Program-made: the position numbers and the translations under genes
Notes under the pieces: generated by a model
Databases searched by the model: none
What the model was told of the DNA's origin: nothing
Seen by the model: the letters and a program-made list of their open reading frames with translations, nothing else
Shown: piece by piece, positions 1 through 11,285 of the stretch
How positions within the stretch are numbered: position 1 is the stretch's first letter
How the letters are laid out: each line of letters starts with the position of its first letter
DNA from: Luzula sylvatica
Lineage: Eukaryota; Streptophyta; Magnoliopsida; Poales; Juncaceae
NCBI GenBank assembly: GCA_946800325.1
Contig: OX326961.1
Coordinates: 9,216,655 to 9,280,654, forward strand
DNA length: 64,000 nt
Reading direction: 5' to 3'

Positions 1-193
1 TAATTTAGGAAATAAGTTTTAAGGCAAGGTTTAATTCCTTGTAATGCAAGTTTATGGAGCCTATAAATAGGCCTTACATGTTTAGGGATTAATTACATTG
101 AAAAATATATCAAATATCAATTAAAAAAGAGAGCTTTTTTGTTTATTAGAAATTTCTATTACAAATCCATATTCGAATTCCGTATTACCAACA
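1..193 (+). repeat. Partial 5' LTR of the copia element
   Basis: Position 1 aligns with position 2089 of the 3' LTR, so about 123 bases lie upstream of the window. It carries TATA-like TATAAATAG near 61-69 and ends in ..CCAACA. Relative to the 3' LTR it lacks 36 bases after AAAAAAGAGAG near 130. The missing block is bounded by AGAGAG on both sides, as expected from slippage between short direct repeats. Confidence 0.93.
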
Positions 194-195
194 AA

Positions 196-208
196 TTGGC
201 ATCAGAAC
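196..208 (+). other. Primer binding site (initiator tRNA-Met type)
   Basis: TTGGCATCAGAACG lies two to three bases after the 5' LTR end. It is a close variant of the copia primer site TGGTATCAGAGC, complementary to the 3' end of initiator tRNA-Met. It marks the start of minus-strand cDNA synthesis. Confidence 0.85.
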
Positions 209-209
209 G

Positions 210-1778
210 ATGGCGAGTTCTGGGAGTGTTTTTGGCCATATACCGCTACCGCGATTGACGAAGACGAATTACGAAGTATGGAGTATCCAGATGCGGGCGT
301 TACTCGGTGCGCAAGATGTTTGGGAGATAGTCGAAGCTGGCTACGTGGAACCGGTTGTCGAAACGGAGCAGACGGTAAACCAATTAAAAGCAATGAAAGA
401 GAAACGAGTGAAGGACAAGACCGCCATGTACCTGTTGTACCAAGCTGTAGACGAGTCGGGTTTTCAAAAGATTGCCGGCGCGAAAACTTCGAAGGAAGTA
501 TGGGACACTTTGGAGAGGATGTTCAAGGGTGCCGACCGAGTGAAGCAAGTAAGGCTTCAGACTTTGCGAGGCGAATTGGAGTCCACGAAGATGAAGGAAT
601 CAGAGGGAGTATCCGACTACATCTCGCGTGTACAAGCAGTGGCGAATCAGTTAAAAGGCAACGGAGAAGCTCTAACCGACGCAAGAGTTGTTGAGAAGAT
701 TCTACGATCTCTGACCGAGAAGTTCGAAAACGTGGTGTGCGCTATTGAAGAGTCGAAAGATTTAGATCAAATGATCGTTGATGAATTGGCAGGTTCACTC
801 GAGGCACACGAGCAGCGAAAGAAAAAGAAGGAGAACGAGGCACACCAAGAAGCTCTGCAAGTCAAGACGACCATAGATGAAGACAAGGCGATGTACGCTG
901 AGAACAATCGAGGAAGAGGACGCGGCCGTGGAGGTCGATTTGGTGGTCGAGGCAGAGGCGGAAACTATAATTCCGAAGAAAAGAAGCAACCGAATCAGCA
1001 AAATTGGCGCGGCCGAGGACGAGGTCGTGGACGAGGAAGCTGGTCGAGTCGAGCAAGTGTCGAGTGTTACAACTGCGGCAAGCCTGGACACTACGCAAAG
1101 GAGTGCTGGTCCGAGAAAAAGGTAAAAGAAAATGCCAACCTAGTAGAGAAGGAGGCAAATGATGGTGTTCTCATGATGGCTCACAAAGACACCACATCGG
1201 AGAGCGATACGATCTGGTACCTCGACACCGGCGCAAACAACCACATGTGCGGGTACAAACACCTTTTCTTAGAGATGAAGGAGCTAGACAATGGACACGT
1301 GTCATTTGGAGATGCGTCAAAGGTCCAAGTAAAGGGTAAAGGTAAAATTCGATTCTATCAGAAGGATGGTAAAGAAGGACATATCGAAAATGTCTATTAC
1401 GTGCCTGAGATGAAGAGCAACATAATCAGCATGGGGCAACTATTGGAGAAAGGATACTCGGTCTTCATGAAAGATCGAACGATGCAGCTGAAGGACAAGC
1501 AAGGTCAATTAGTTGCGCGTGTTGAGATGGCGAAGAATCGAATGTTCAAGCTCAACATAAGAAGTGTGAGATGGAAAATGAGGAGGCCGAGTCAGAAGTG
1601 TCCGAGAAAGAAGAATCCTCAATTGTTGTACCGACTAGCCCCGCAATACCTGATGAAGAAGACGAACCGAGACAGACGCGCACACGGAGCCTACAAGAGC
1701 TATACGATGCAACCAGTGAGGTACATCTTGTTTGTCTTTTGGCAGATGCGGAGAATATTTCCTTTGAAGAAGCTGTGA
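210..1778 (+). CDS. Copia gag-protease polyprotein, 3' part out of frame
   Basis: The ATG directly follows the primer site. Residues 1-230 are copia Gag (UBN2-type capsid) with the usual opening LTKTNYEVWS. A Gly/Arg-rich segment (about 233-285) leads into a CCHC zinc knuckle at 286-299 (CYNCGKPGHYAKEC). The aspartic protease active site DTG is at 339-341. The protease-like stretch runs to about residue 450 (near base 1560). The last ~70 codons are junk, because an internal deletion joins gag-protease to a reverse transcriptase fragment in another frame. Only Gag and protease could be made, a layout seen in non-autonomous derivatives that supply capsid but rely on relatives for reverse transcriptase and integrase. 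Confidence 0.9.
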   Translation: MASSGSVFGHIPLPRLTKTNYEVWSIQMRALLGAQDVWEIVEAGYVEPVVETEQTVNQLKAMKEKRVKDKTAMYLLYQAVDESGFQKIAGAKTSKEVWDTLERMFKGADRVKQVRLQTLRGELESTKMKESEGVSDYISRVQAVANQLKGNGEALTDARVVEKILRSLTEKFENVVCAIEESKDLDQMIVDELAGSLEAHEQRKKKKENEAHQEALQVKTTIDEDKAMYAENNRGRGRGRGGRFGGRGRGGNYNSEEKKQPNQQNWRGRGRGRGRGSWSSRASVECYNCGKPGHYAKECWSEKKVKENANLVEKEANDGVLMMAHKDTTSESDTIWYLDTGANNHMCGYKHLFLEMKELDNGHVSFGDASKVQVKGKGKIRFYQKDGKEGHIENVYYVPEMKSNIISMGQLLEKGYSVFMKDRTMQLKDKQGQLVARVEMAKNRMFKLNIRSVRWKMRRPSQKCPRKKNPQLLYRLAPQYLMKKTNRDRRAHGAYKSYTMQPVRYILFVFWQMRRIFPLKKL

Positions 1779-1918
1779 GGAACAAGAAATGGCAAGCCGC
1801 GATGGATGAAGAGATTGGGACTATCGAGAAAAACAAGACGTGGGACTTGGTCGAATTATCAAAAATATGCAAGCCCATAGGAGTCAAGCGGGTGTACAAG
1901 AAAAAGAAATTTTTTTGA
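1571..1918 (+). pseudogene. Copia reverse transcriptase N-terminal remnant
   Basis: This frame overlaps the end of the gag-protease frame in a different register. It reads an acidic linker, then FEEAVRNKKWQAAMDEEI, KNKTWDLVEL and KPIGVKRVYKKK, the recognisable opening of the RVT_2 domain. It ends 48 bases before the 3' LTR without the catalytic YVDD region. The element has therefore suffered two deletions: protease to pre-RT (integrase lost) and RT start to near the polypurine tract. Confidence 0.88.
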
Positions 1919-1953
1919 AGACGATGATCGGGATGATGAAGAGGCTTGTGCTT

Positions 1954-1963
1954 AAGGGAGGAA
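1954..1963 (+). other. Polypurine tract
   Basis: AAGGGAGGAA lies directly before the TG of the 3' LTR, the usual place for the plus-strand primer. Confidence 0.8.
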
Positions 1964-1965
1964 TT

Positions 1966-2317
1966 TGTTGATAAGTCCAAGCCCGAAATAATAAATCAAG
2001 TTTAATTAGCCCAATTAATGTTAGGGAAAGTTGTTTTAAGGAAAGTAATTTAGGAAATTATTATAGGGCAAGATTTATTATAGGAAAGTAATTTAGGAAA
2101 TAAGTTTTAAGGCAAGGTTTAATTCCTTGTAATGCAAGTTTATGGAGCCTATAAATAGGCCTTACATGTTTAGGAATTAATTACATTGAAAAATATATCA
2201 AATATCAATTAAAAAAGAGAGAAAGACTTGTAAGAGACTATTAGAATTAAAAGAGAGTTTTTTTTGTTTATTAGAAATTTCTATTACAAATCCATATTCG
2301 AATTCCGTATTACCAAT
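1966..2317 (+). repeat. 3' LTR of the copia element (352 bp)
   Basis: It begins TGTTGATAAG after the polypurine tract and ends ..CCAATA, where the 5' copy has ..CCAACA, so the terminal CA has mutated. It contains an internal near-duplicate of TAATTTAGGAAAT (near 2046 and 2089) and TATAAATAG near 2150. Confidence 0.92.
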
Positions 2318-3769
2318 AATAATAGTATCTCGTGGAATATTAGGGACAAAACTATATTCACAATGGCGGTAATAATAAATATGAGGTATTGTATTGGACA
2401 CTTTGATCATAATAAATTCCTTATGATGGAATTCCAATTTGGAGCAACTATTGACCATATTAGTATTAACCCTAAATTAATACCCCCAATGTTAAATGGG
2501 ACATAATAGTTATATTATCAATAGCCAATTATTTAGGGGCTATTGATGTCATTGTAAAGGTGGGTATGTTAATATCATGTATATTTCAAACCAATACATA
2601 TTGATATTATACTTAAATAGGGCACCATAGATATACTATAGTCGACTATATTAGTGTACCAACATTTTTGACACATTCTATATCCCAGAGATATTAGTGT
2701 CATATTATTAAATTAAATATGAGTTCAAATTCATATACTATTAGTGTCATATTATCAAATCAAAGTATCCAATTAACTATTATTGATCAGAAATAAAATG
2801 GTACCAGTTATTTGTACATACCCGTTATGAGGTCAATCACGAATTAGCCCAACTATTGGTGAATATACACATGTTTGATATTACTCATATTTATATCTGA
2901 ATTATGGATTAGACATAGAGTGAATGTTATATTATCCAAATGACCCCACATTATATACCAATTTGTATCAAGCGAGACTATTGTCACCTTAAACATGTTT
3001 TACCTAAATATGGTTCAATTCAATATGTCTCTTATCCATGAAATTTGTATACCCTCGAATCTCGATGTGTATAGCAATATTCAATTGCACCAATATTCGT
3101 CAACCCCTTGTTCAATATGGGTCAATATGTCTTTCAATAATGTGGATGGTTCTCCTATTGGCAGAATGAATAGGGAGATAATACTCAGTTAATACGTCTC
3201 CAAATTTGGAATCGAACGAATGTTTATGAGGTTGAATGATACAAGGGATTGAGGGGGGAGAGGTATTAATAATATCTACAGTTTGGAGGTCAACAACAAG
3301 AAAGTTTCGTAGAGATGAGAATTGAGATGCTCAACTGTCTAACCATTAATTAATTACATATAAAATACTTCGTGGCCATCCATCTCAAGGCATGTTTACA
3401 GATTACGGATGTTAACGGTTCGGATATTTTATATCAATCCGATGCATATCCATTCTTTATATGGAAAGTTCTATGATACATTAATTTTTTTCAAATTGGT
3501 CTTCCTTCCCTACTATAATTTGAAACATAACCAATACAAAAATGTCAAACCTCGAATTTCCTGTTAGTCATATTATTGGAACTTACTTTGTCTTTACAAT
3601 TAGATTTTCAAAATAGACATATATTAGATTTAAGTTGTTTACTAACTATGTTAAAAATAATACAAAATCAAAGACTTATATGAAAAATACATCATAATTT
3701 GTTGAGTTCAATCTTTTTTGTCTTTTAACGAAATACAAACATGTTGCCCCCAATTTCGCTCATTTGAAA
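2318..3769. other. AT-rich intergenic DNA
   Basis: No gene is recognised. Near 3408-3460 a stretch with TTAACGGTTCGGATAT resembles the terminal arm of the GGTTCGGATA hAT family seen at 40339 and 42120, but no opposite arm or TSD was found. Confidence 0.6.
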
Positions 3770-3973
3770 ATGATTAGTATTTAACTGAAACATGAGTATT
3801 CAAATGAAGCAATCATGTAAATGATTAGTATTTAACTGAAACATGAGTATTCAAATGAAGCAATCATGTAAATGATTAGTATTTAACTGAAACATGAGTA
3901 TTCAAATGAAGCAATCATGTAAATGATTAGTATTTAACTGAAACATGAGTATTCAAATGAAGCAATCATGTAA
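3770..3973. repeat. Tandem repeat, four 51-bp units
   Basis: Units start at 3770, 3821, 3872 and 3923 with ATGATTAGTATTTAACTG. By eye the four copies are identical, which implies very recent expansion. The flanks share CCCCCAATTT before and after the array. Confidence 0.97.
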
Positions 3974-5590
3974 GTTTCCCCCAATTTATCTCCATCATTC
4001 ATCTTTCTTTGCACATTCTCTTGCTGGAGAGTGGAGATGTTCATCATTTCCCTTAGCCTTTCACTGAATTTATTTTGAAAGCTAAATTCGACGAATTCTA
4101 GTTCGAAGGCAGAAGAAAGAATGTCCATTTAGCCTCCTTCCTACTCAGGGACCCAGGGTTCATAAAAAATAAACGGATAAAAGTACCATGCATAGATTGG
4201 AATACAAGTCCAAGATTAAAAAGGCATTTTCGTGAAATAAATTTGTATTTATGCTTTAACTAAAGATTAATTTAACAGCAACAAAGCAAGTTTTTTTATT
4301 TCTCTTTCTTGCACGTTGCACCGAGGGCCGGCCCCTATTCATGCCAAAAGTGGCAAATAGCACAGGCCCACCGAAAATATAAAAGCCCCTAATTATTTTA
4401 AATCAAGGTTAAGAGAGTTACCATTTTTTGAATTTTCAGATAATTCTCGGTTTTTTTCATGAAGAGAGTAGTGTGGAGGAAAAAGAAGGGTTTAATTTTT
4501 TTGAAAGAATACCAAAGGTATTCGGTCTTTTTATAAATAAGAAAAGCAAAAATTACAAAATGTATTTATACTGAGTTTACTATTATCCTAATTATGTTTC
4601 TTAACTAGTGGTTCGGGGGATTTCCTTTCCATATTAGAAGCTCCCCTTTCACTCTTTCGGCCGTCTTGGATGGTGGGCTTGTTATTCCTTTGAAGATCCT
4701 CGCGTTTCTCTCCTAAAGAAGGGTTTAATTGCTTTGACGACATTTTAAAGTGGACAGATTATCAAGATCATATGTTGCAATGTATTTTATTATATTCTCG
4801 AGTTTCTATACAAATTTATCGGTTATATTTACAGATAGTCATTGAAAATCCATTGCACTCAAAAGCAATATACAAATGACTTATTTATTTATTTATATCA
4901 CAAGAATATTATAACTTCTATAAATTTGTATAAGTAAATATGTTTTATTGAAGAATATGATAGTAAATATCTTATCTTAAAATAATTTATATGATAATTA
5001 TTTTTACAAACAATTCGTATATGTATATAAAAAAAACTCAATGCTAAAGCTTCTCTTATCTTGACATTATTAAACTTTTTTATTTTATTAAATAAATTTA
5101 TCCTAAAGTCGTATAAATATATTCTTTATATATATATATATATATTTATTAATAAAAAAATTCAATTATATTTTCATTTAAAAATAATATTTAGAAAACT
5201 AATATAATTTATTACGATCTCATATATTCTCTATTTACTATGTATTTAAAAAAAATGATAATCGTTAGCCATGTGAATGTGTTACCCAAAGTTTTATTAA
5301 TGAGCAGTGATTTTTTGTAGAAAATCTCAGCCCTTGATTACAAATACAGTTCAGTCCGCGGTCTTTGTTTGGACTCAAAAGAATGACTTAAAATAAGAGA
5401 AGTTTTCTTTTCATTCTTTTTGTGGCTCGCTGGGCCAATGTTGCACCCCAATTTAAACAAATGTAAATAAAAGTGTTGGGCTTATTAAATTATTTAAATA
5501 AAAATCGGCTCAATGGATTTTGTTGAAACATCAAATACAGGAAGGTTGGGATCAGCATCAGCCCTTACCAATAAATGGTTAAGAATTGGA
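3974..5590. other. AT-rich intergenic DNA
   Basis: No gene is recognised. 4325-4400 carries GAGGGCCGGCCCCTA and AAAAGCCCCTAATT, which look like the end of a decayed DNA transposon without a partner arm. 5128-5146 is a short TA run. Confidence 0.55.
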
Positions 5591-5598
5591 GCAATGGA

Positions 5599-6579
5599 TA
5601 GGGGTGTACACGGGTTGGGTTCAACGGGTTTTGATGAACACTATGACCCAACCCAATTTTGTCGGGTTTGAATTTTTGAACCCGACCCAACCCACAATAT
5701 TTCGAAAACCCATTCAATATGATAAATGTCGGGTTGGGTGGGTTGGCCGGGTCGTATAGGTTTTGAAATAGATTAATAATAATACAAATAATCATAAAAT
5801 AATTTCATGAAAAAAAAATAATTTTATACGTAATACCCGGTAGACAATAAAATGCATACATTTTATTTTATAATGTCACTAAAATAACATACATAATGAA
5901 ATTCATAACTGCAAATAAAATCAAATATCGACATCTCAAAAATCAAATTTTTTAAAAACTATCTTATTAATTTAATTTTATCTTGGACTCAAATATGGAG
6001 ACCAAACTTGTGATGGAAAAATGAGAATTGCAATATGAAAGAGGCACTTTTGATGAAACTCTCTTGATGAAAGAGAACCAAGAAAAAATTAAAAATTATT
6101 TTGTGGAATTAAATGATTAGTTATTTCTTTCATGAAACATATGAAGACATATCTTTTTATTAATTAAATAATGAATAGGAAATAATACCATGAATAAAAA
6201 AATATATTATTGCCATGTTATATTGTTTCCTCAAAAAAAAAAAAAACATAAGAAATAAAAAATTTATATATAAAAGGAAATAAATGAATTATCATTATAC
6301 ACATTTTTCTCAAAACATGGCAAGTCATGCTTCCATATTCGTAAAAAAAATTCATGACATATTTAGTTTTATTAAAAATAATTACTAACAATAGAAAATA
6401 CAGGTCGGGTTAGGTTAATTCGGGTTTTTAATTTCTAACCCATAGACCGACCCATATTTTCGGGTTTTTCAAAATTAAAACCCAAACCAAATTTAATAGC
6501 ATACAAAGCCGTAAAAAACGGGTCGGGTCGGGTTGGGTTGGACGGGTTGGGTGGGTTTATGGTTTCTTGTACACCCCTA
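5599..6579. mobile_element. hAT-type non-autonomous element, GGGTTGGG family (981 bp)
   Basis: The ends are TAGGGGTGTACA and TGTACACCCCTA, perfect 12-bp inverted repeats. The 8-bp flanks are GCAATGGA (5591-5598) and GTAATGGA (6580-6587), a TSD with one mismatch. About 170 bp at each end is packed with GGGTTGGG/CCCAACCC in both orientations, so each arm can fold on itself. The ~650-bp core is AT-rich and non-coding. TSD length and TAGGG..CCCTA ends fit the hAT superfamily. The same family recurs at 13559. Confidence 0.9.
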
Positions 6580-6587
6580 GTAATGGA

Positions 6588-7200
6588 GACTCCAGGCCGA
6601 AGACTAAGAGGATTGGTTAGACCATGTCTTATGTCTATCAAACCTTAATTGTTTACTTTGTTTGGCTTCTCTATTGTCACTTCATTTGGTTGTAAGGATA
6701 TAACTAGGAAAATAACGAAATAATATTGATGTAAATATATGAAAATAAAACAACAAATAGTTGAAACACATATATTTGAAAAATAAAAATAACTCATCAT
6801 TAATTATCACGATTGCAAACTGACGTACTTCAAACAACACAAAATAAACCAAAGTTTAGTACTAAAAAAAAAACGTATAATTAAACCTCACGAGTAAATA
6901 TTCTTCAAGATGTCAGAGAATGTTAAAAGAAAATTTGGCTTGAAGAATTTTGGAGTACAGCCGGATTATTTTTCCCCACTCCGTGTAAATTCCTTGTTTG
7001 GCAATTCTCCATAATACGAATTAGAAAGTTCTGCAAAACATTTCTCCCCAAATAGTTAGAATGCAAGAATCTCCAGCATGGCATAATTATGTTCTATTTC
7101 TCTCTCTAGTCAACTTGTGAGCTATGTGCTCTCCAAGATGCAATTCATTTATATCCCTACTAATCTCTTAAATAACATATATATCCTTCTTAATTTGTTA

Positions 7201-7205
<5 letters not shown>
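6588..7205. other. AT-rich intergenic DNA
   Basis: No coding or repeat structure recognised. Confidence 0.5.

Positions 7206-7262
<57 letters not shown>
7206..7262. repeat. (AT)n microsatellite
   Basis: About 28 uninterrupted AT units. Confidence 0.99.
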
Positions 7263-7264
<2 letters not shown>

Positions 7265-7640
7265 AAACACAATTAATATCAAACTTAACCCTATTAAAAC
7301 TTACATAATATCACATTTACCCACACTGTTGAATTAAAGTTAAATTGAACATAATTTTAAATTTTAAACTAATAAAATCATAAAATTTTATTTTTATTGA
7401 CCAAATTACCCTTTATAAACATTCATAACCTCACATAATAAAACCTGTGGTACCCCCACATAATAAACACTACCTGATAACCCCTAACCCTAGCGAACTG
7501 GTGAATAGGAATCCTAGCGTCTAGAGAAGGGCGACTGGGGCGGCTGGGACCACTAGGGCGACTGGGACGATGGTGCGGCTGGAGCGACCGGGGCGAAGGG
7601 TTTCTGAGAAATATATCTCATTCTTGTCGAGTAAAAATTA

Positions 7641-7993
7641 TTGATTAGTAATTTCTTGTCTAGTAAAAGCAGTCAGTCAATTTCTAAAAGATACTTTTTC
7701 TCTTTCAGATTCGGACATGAATCGAATTGAAAAGATTACAGTTGACCGCATCTGAAATGCACCTTCAGCGCTATGACCCATCTAATATGTGTTTCATATC
7801 AAAATAATTGATTAGTAACTCCTAGTCTATTAATTTCTTGTCTAGTAAAAGCATAGTCAATCAATTTCTAAAAGATACTTTTTCTCTTTCAGATTCGAAC
7901 ATGTATCAAATTGAAAAGATTACAGTTGACCGCACCTGAAGTGCACCTTCAACGCTAGTGACCCATCTAATATGTGTTTCATATCAAAATAAT
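7641..7993. repeat. Tandem duplication, ~180-bp unit
   Basis: TTTCTTGTCTAGTAAAAGCA followed by a stretch containing TTACAGTTGACCGCA and ending ATATCAAAATAATTG occurs twice (about 7641-7814 and 7827-7993) with a few substitutions. Each unit contains TCTCTTTCAGATTCG, which looks like a splice acceptor. The parent may be gene-derived, but I cannot name it. Upstream 7263-7640 is AT-rich, with a short GACTGGGGCGGCTGGGAC-like stretch at 7525-7600. Confidence 0.85.
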
Positions 7994-8564
7994 TGAAAGA
8001 TACAGAAAATTGAACTTAATATTTTTGAAACCCTCAATGCAAATGAATCTCAGGAACTATGAAATGGGTCGATTCCAGAATTAAGAGGAGGAGAAGATTC
8101 CATGGCGGTGGCAAAGTAAAAGAAAATAAAAGAAAGAGAAGAAGAAGAAGAAAAGAAAAAAAGAATCAAAATAAGCATAAGAAATGATTTTTATGATGCA
8201 TTTCAATAAATTGTTGAATAAACCAACGGACGAGGAATTGAAGTCACGAGGTGGAACAGAAAACACACCTTCGTTTAGCGTTTAGGGGACGAGGAATTGC
8301 TTAAAACTTTACTGTAATTTTGTCAAACTTCTGAAATATTAGGGATGAGGAAAAAGAAAGTGCATCCTCTAATTCAATACCGACCGTTTACTTGAGATAA
8401 CATTCAATCCTGAGAGTTGTCTAATTTTAATTTGTTGTATTGTGTGGTTTTGTTTTTGATTATTTGTTCGTTTGTTTACGTATCAAATATTAAATTTGAC
8501 ATTATGTATTGCCATGTGGTTTCATATGTATTGGATTGGATTATGTTTGTCGTGATGTATTGTC
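7994..8564. other. Intergenic DNA
   Basis: No gene recognised. Contains purine-rich runs near 8115-8165. Confidence 0.5.
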
Positions 8565-8675
8565 ATCACATATTGATTTTGATATGTTTTGTTGTGTGGT
8601 ATTATATTTGGTTTATACATCACATATTGATTTTGATATTTTTTGTTGTGTGGTATTATATTTTGTTTAAACCGT
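8565..8675. repeat. Tandem duplication, ~54-bp unit
   Basis: CATCACATATTGATTTTGAT through TTGTGTGGTATTATATTT is present twice in direct tandem. Confidence 0.9.
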
Positions 8676-9132
8676 ATTTAACTATCATATTTCTTTGAAA
8701 GATTAGAACATGTTTAGTAATACAATTATGTCAGGAACATCAATATTGTACTCTATTAAAATACATTTCTCAAAAAAAATCTTCACATCATTATTAACAA
8801 GACATTGCATATCTTTGTACCGATTTTAAGAACAAAAAAAACTAAATCAAGATTAACAAGACGGTGAGCATCATCTTTACCACCTGCATATACCAATCCC
8901 ATATCCAAAAATAATTCAACTATATCATTCGTCGGAGCTTAACTCGTCTTGATAAATAAATCTAAAATGATAGAAAAAGATGAGTGAAAAAAAGCACTTG
9001 CAAAAGAATTATTATATGGTATATCAAATGGTCAAAAACCTGCATTATGCCTAAAATATATATACGAGGAACTACTGAATTTCTTAAGCTTTTATGAAAT
9101 ATTACATATATGTCCCTGCATTATGCTCAAAT

Positions 9133-9350
9133 AGCTTTGCACAATATATTTTAACTAGTTTTTTTATGTTCTGAAATTGTGATAAGAGTGCATAACATAA
9201 TTTATCAAGTTTTTCTATGATCTGTTTAGTTATCTATGAATTACCTAATCAAACAGCTTTGCACAATATATTTTAACTAGTTTTTTTATGTTCTGAAATT
9301 GTGATAAGAGTGCATAACATAATTTATCAAGTTTTTCTATGATCTGTAAT
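9133..9350. repeat. Tandem duplication, 122-bp period
   Basis: AGCTTTGCACAATATATTTT starts at 9133 and 9255. The following ~95 bases, ending CTATGATCTGT, are essentially identical, so this is a recent duplication. 8676-9132 upstream shows nothing recognisable. Confidence 0.92.
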
Positions 9351-9451
9351 CTTGTAGACCGTAGTATCTTATACGACTTTATATTTATATTCCATAGAAT
9401 TTTTTTTATAGACTTATGTTGAATTGCACATATATAACTAAAACTACAAAT

Positions 9452-9925
9452 TAGGAGTGGCCAAATGGTTTGGTTTATTTGGTAACCGAACCGAACTGGT
9501 CGAATTCGGTTTAATCGGTTCGGTTTTTCGATTTATTTGGTTCGGTCCGGTTCAAAAATTGATATTATTCGATTTATTCGGTTAGGTTCGGTTCGCTTTT
9601 AGTTTTACCGACCGAATTAGTATTTGTTTTCATGTTTTTAATTATGTTAATTAAAAAAAATTAATATTTCATATTGTAAAATTAAAAATAATATAATTAT
9701 ATTTGATTTGACTTGTTTTTATATTTTTTTGCTAAATAAAATTCGAACTTTATAATTATAGAACTTCTTGTTCGGTTCAACCGAACAAACCGAATAAGAA
9801 ATTCGGTTTAATCGGTTCAAATTTTATTCGGTTCGGTTCGGTTTGAATCTAGTTCAGTTCGGTTTGAATCGATTTGACCTTAATCGATTCTGTTCGGTTT
9901 GGTTCAACCGAATGCCCACCCCTTA
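9452..9925. mobile_element. hAT-like element, GGTTCGGTT family (~474 bp)
   Basis: The ends TTAGGAGTGGCC and GCCCACCCCTTA form imperfect inverted repeats. Both arms are dense in GGTTCGGTT/AACCGAACC. No clear TSD could be read, so exact ends are uncertain. The left arm matches the reverse complement of the right arm of 58693-59163, making these two members of one family. Confidence 0.7.
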
Positions 9926-9995
9926 CGAACAATCATTGTTAACTCGATCGATATTCGAATTAACTTGTCGACTACATATTTACACTTAATTATTT

Positions 9996-10549
9996 GGCAG
10001 GATTTCATGTGTACCCCTGCAAAACATCATAATTTCATGTATACCCCTCAAAACCGTAAAATTTCATAAATACCCCTAGAAAACACTTCAAATATCATGG
10101 ATATCTCTAATTAAATTGTTATTTGATCATTTGTTAATTTTTCGTTCAAATTTTTTTTTTCATTTTACCTTTATGTAAAAGATAATAATTACTTAAATTT
10201 TTGAGAATAATATTAATTTCAACAATGATTTTTGGAAAGAAATTGTGAAGTATAATTGACAATATTTGACTTTTTATAGTTTTAAATTTTATTTTAAAGA
10301 AAAAATTATTCATTATCATAAAAAATAATTTGAAAAATTAGTGAATACGTTGATGGTTTTTAAATGATATAATATGACCATATGTAATATTTTAAGAATT
10401 TTATAAGGGTAATAATGATATTTGAAGGATTTTGAAGGGGTATTCATGATATTTTGAGACGTTTGCAGGGGTATTCGTGAAATTTCAAATTATTGAAGGA
10501 TATATGTGAAATTTTGATGTTTTTTCAGGAGTAGAATAGAAATTGTGCC
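9996..10549. mobile_element. MULE-type MITE with 9-bp TSD (554 bp)
   Basis: A perfect 9-bp direct repeat TAATTATTT flanks the element (9987-9995 and 10550-10558). The inverted ends read GGCAGGATTTC.. and ..GAAATTGTGCC, with long imperfect inverted arms built of repeated phrases such as TTTCATGTATACCCCT. The core is AT-rich with no coding. A 9-bp TSD with long degenerate inverted repeats is the Mutator-like signature. Confidence 0.9.
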
Positions 10550-10558
10550 TAATTATTT

Positions 10559-10846
10559 ATATCAACATCAAAGATTTAATTAGTAGATTCAACAGGGACT
10601 TGCATGAGAAAGACCACAATAAAGAGGAGTTCATATGTAACGTGCAGGAATCCCCGCGTAATTAGTTAACATTCAATGACCACTAAACTAAACACATCCT
10701 TTGGTACTTCACCAGTACCCTGTACTTATTAAACGGAGACTTCCAGTCGTAATGTAACTATACACCTAGCTTTCTTGCCCTTCATAAACGCATCCAAAAG
10801 TGCCGCAAATGTGTTTTGTGGAACCGTTCTTTCCCTCACGGCTAGG
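10559..10846. other. Intergenic DNA
   Basis: Nothing recognised. Confidence 0.4.
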
Positions 10847-10848
10847 GA

Positions 10849-10975
10849 TGTCAACGGGGCGGGTCGGGTGTTACCCGAACCCGAACCCAAAATATCCGTG
10901 GGTAAAAATCTGTACCCGAACCCGCGGGTAAATTTCTACCCGCGGGTATTACCCGTTACCCGAAAATCCGCGACC
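10849..10975. mobile_element. Left arm of a truncated hAT-like element
   Basis: Starts TAGGGATGTCAACGGGGCGG and continues with GGGTTACCC/ACCCGAACCC palindromic phrases, as in the left ends at 40339 and 42120. The matching right end was not found in the next kilobase. It runs into pyrimidine-rich CTCTCTTCTTTC sequence. Confidence 0.6.
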
Positions 10976-11059
10976 TCTCTCTTCTTTCTCTCTTCTCTCT
11001 CTCTTTCCGCGACTCTCTTCTTTCTCTCTTCTCTGTCTCTTTCCGCGAGCTTTGCTCTC

Positions 11060-11285
11060 TCTTTTCCGCGACTCTCGACGGCGACGGCTGACGCGACCCT
11101 CTACTCTCGACCGCGACGCGACTGGCGACTCTCGACCGCGACGCGACTGGCGACTAGGACTCTCGACCGATTGGGGTGGCCGACGCGATTGGCGATTAGG
11201 GTTTCTTCGACAGTTCGACCGCGATTGGCGACTAGGACTCTCGACCGTGACTGCGATTGGTTAGGGTTTCTTCGACTGGGGTTGG
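11060..11285. repeat. Degenerate CG-rich tandem repeat
   Basis: Built of CTCTCGACCGCGACGCGACT and GGCGACTAGGA phrases, with units of about 24-36 bp. It is CpG-dense in an AT-rich region. The reading frames across it are low-complexity products of the repeat. Confidence 0.75.

Larger units (their letters stand above)
1..2317 (+). mobile_element. Ty1/copia retrotransposon, internally deleted, 5' end cut by window
   Basis: A 3' LTR (1966-2317) matches the partial 5' LTR (1-193). Between them lie a tRNA-Met-type primer site, a gag-protease frame, a short reverse transcriptase remnant and a polypurine tract. Integrase, most of reverse transcriptase and RNase H are absent, so it cannot move without a helper. 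Over the shared LTR part I see only about three base differences plus one 36-bp deletion, which suggests recent insertion. The target duplication cannot be checked because the 5' end lies outside the window. Confidence 0.93.
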
